Positions 12,737-13,207 of a stretch of DNA of 13,207 nucleotides are shown in pieces. Both the position numbers and the translations under genes were made by a program. Under the pieces are notes generated by a model. The model was not told the DNA's origin, made no database searches, and saw nothing but the letters and a program-made list of their open reading frames with translations. The stretch covers positions 1 through 13,207 of the forward strand of contig JBPBPY010000075.1 in assembly GCA_050954505.1 (NCBI GenBank), written 5' to 3'. The first letter of the stretch is position 1, and the number at the start of each line of letters is the position of its first letter. The stretch is from JAQGMO01 sp050954505. Its GTDB lineage: Bacteria; Pseudomonadota; Gammaproteobacteria; Burkholderiales; Burkholderiaceae_D.

Positions 12737-13207
12737 GGGTTTCCGGCGGCGGAGGTTTTCGACGGCGGCAAGCCGCACGGGTTGTGAAAAGATGACAGTG
12801 CGACAGACGCAATGGTCTGGCAGCGGGTCGGCTTTTGGCAACGCTGGTGGGGAACGCGACAGTATGACAGCTTTGCCGGCGTTGGACGATGCTTTGCAGA
12901 CGATTGCGGGAGTCCGCATGCAGTTTGTGGCGGTTTTCCAGGCACACGATCCGCGATTGTTGTTTTTCTGTCATAAAAATGCGCGCAGGTATCGCTGCGT
13001 GCAAGCTTTTGCAGCAGTCACTGCAATGTGTATCGAATCAGCGACTTGGACCAGGCAAAGCGGTGTTATGCACAGGATTGTCCACTTCAAATGTGGGTAA
13101 GTCCTGGTGAGATTGCATGTCAGAAATAAATTGGTGGACATTCGTCTGCGCGACGTTTGCCACGCATGTGCGCGGTTTTCCATCACGCCGTTTAAATCGT
13201 TTCAAAT
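12737..13207. other. Non-coding region upstream of ygiQ with DnaA-box-like sites
   Basis: No convincing gene was found. A perfect TTATNCACA match, TTATGCACA, is at 13066-13074. One-mismatch sites are TGTGGGTAA (13092-13100, reverse strand) and TGTGAAAAG (12783-12791, reverse). Two-mismatch sites are TTGTCCACT (13078-13086) and TGTGTATCG (13027-13035, reverse). The ygiQ promoter must lie here, but no strong -35/-10 pair stood out. A short plus-strand frame starting at 13117 runs off the right edge. Confidence 0.4.

Noticed and set aside
11531..12787. Plus-strand 418-codon frame opposite ygiQ
   Set aside because: It is a GC-bias shadow of ygiQ, whose motifs prove the minus-strand frame.
12737..12919. 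60-codon N-terminal extension of YgiQ
   Set aside because: The extension has no family resemblance, and homology begins exactly at ATG 12736.
13117..13207. Plus-strand frame starting MSEINWWTF and open to the window edge
   Set aside because: GGTGAG lies 5 nt upstream, but 30 codons with unlike codon use and no recognisable family are too little to call a gene.

Overview
The window looks like a piece of a moderately GC-rich betaproteobacterial chromosome, most likely Burkholderiales and perhaps Oxalobacteraceae. This is inferred from the codon bias of the genes, from the mltD-gloB-yafS-rnhA-dnaQ neighbourhood (the same five genes cluster in E. coli) and from the style of the small exported proteins. 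No transposase, integrase, phage gene or CRISPR array was seen.

Region 1 (1-3.6 kb) is housekeeping. On the minus strand are the 5' end of a secreted protein (by synteny the lytic transglycosylase MltD) and glyoxalase II (gloB). Divergent from gloB, and overlapping its 5' end by 8 bp, runs a tight plus-strand operon: yafS-like methyltransferase, rnhA, dnaQ. Region 2 (3.6-5.3 kb) is a metal-linked minus-strand operon: a His-rich PadR-family regulator of the YqjI type and a siderophore-interacting ferric reductase of the YqjH type. Its promoter carries a perfect 12-bp palindrome over the -10 box and a near-identical copy 41 bp upstream.

Region 3 (5.35-7.0 kb) holds tRNA-Val(CAC) with its own promoter, about 300 bp with no gene, and a promoter with an adjacent inverted repeat driving a PHB-depolymerase-family esterase. 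That inverted repeat contains the same GATATATC core as the yqjI operator. Region 4 (7.0-9.3 kb) holds a single-domain response regulator followed by a soluble histidine kinase with no sensor domain, a 25-residue membrane microprotein, a possible 50-residue ORF, and a tandem array of four 55-bp repeats with internal dyad symmetry.

Region 5 (9.3-13.2 kb), all minus strand, holds a two-gene envelope unit (a small secreted Tyr/Pro-rich protein, then a glycine-zipper lipoprotein), a terminator, and a large YgiQ-type radical SAM protein. The final ~470 bp has no convincing gene but contains a small cluster of DnaA-box-like sequences.

The most interesting points are the possible YqjI operator shared between two promoters, the dyad-bearing repeat array, the unlisted 25-residue membrane protein, and the overlapping divergent start codons of gloB and yafS. 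No clearly new multi-gene system is evident.
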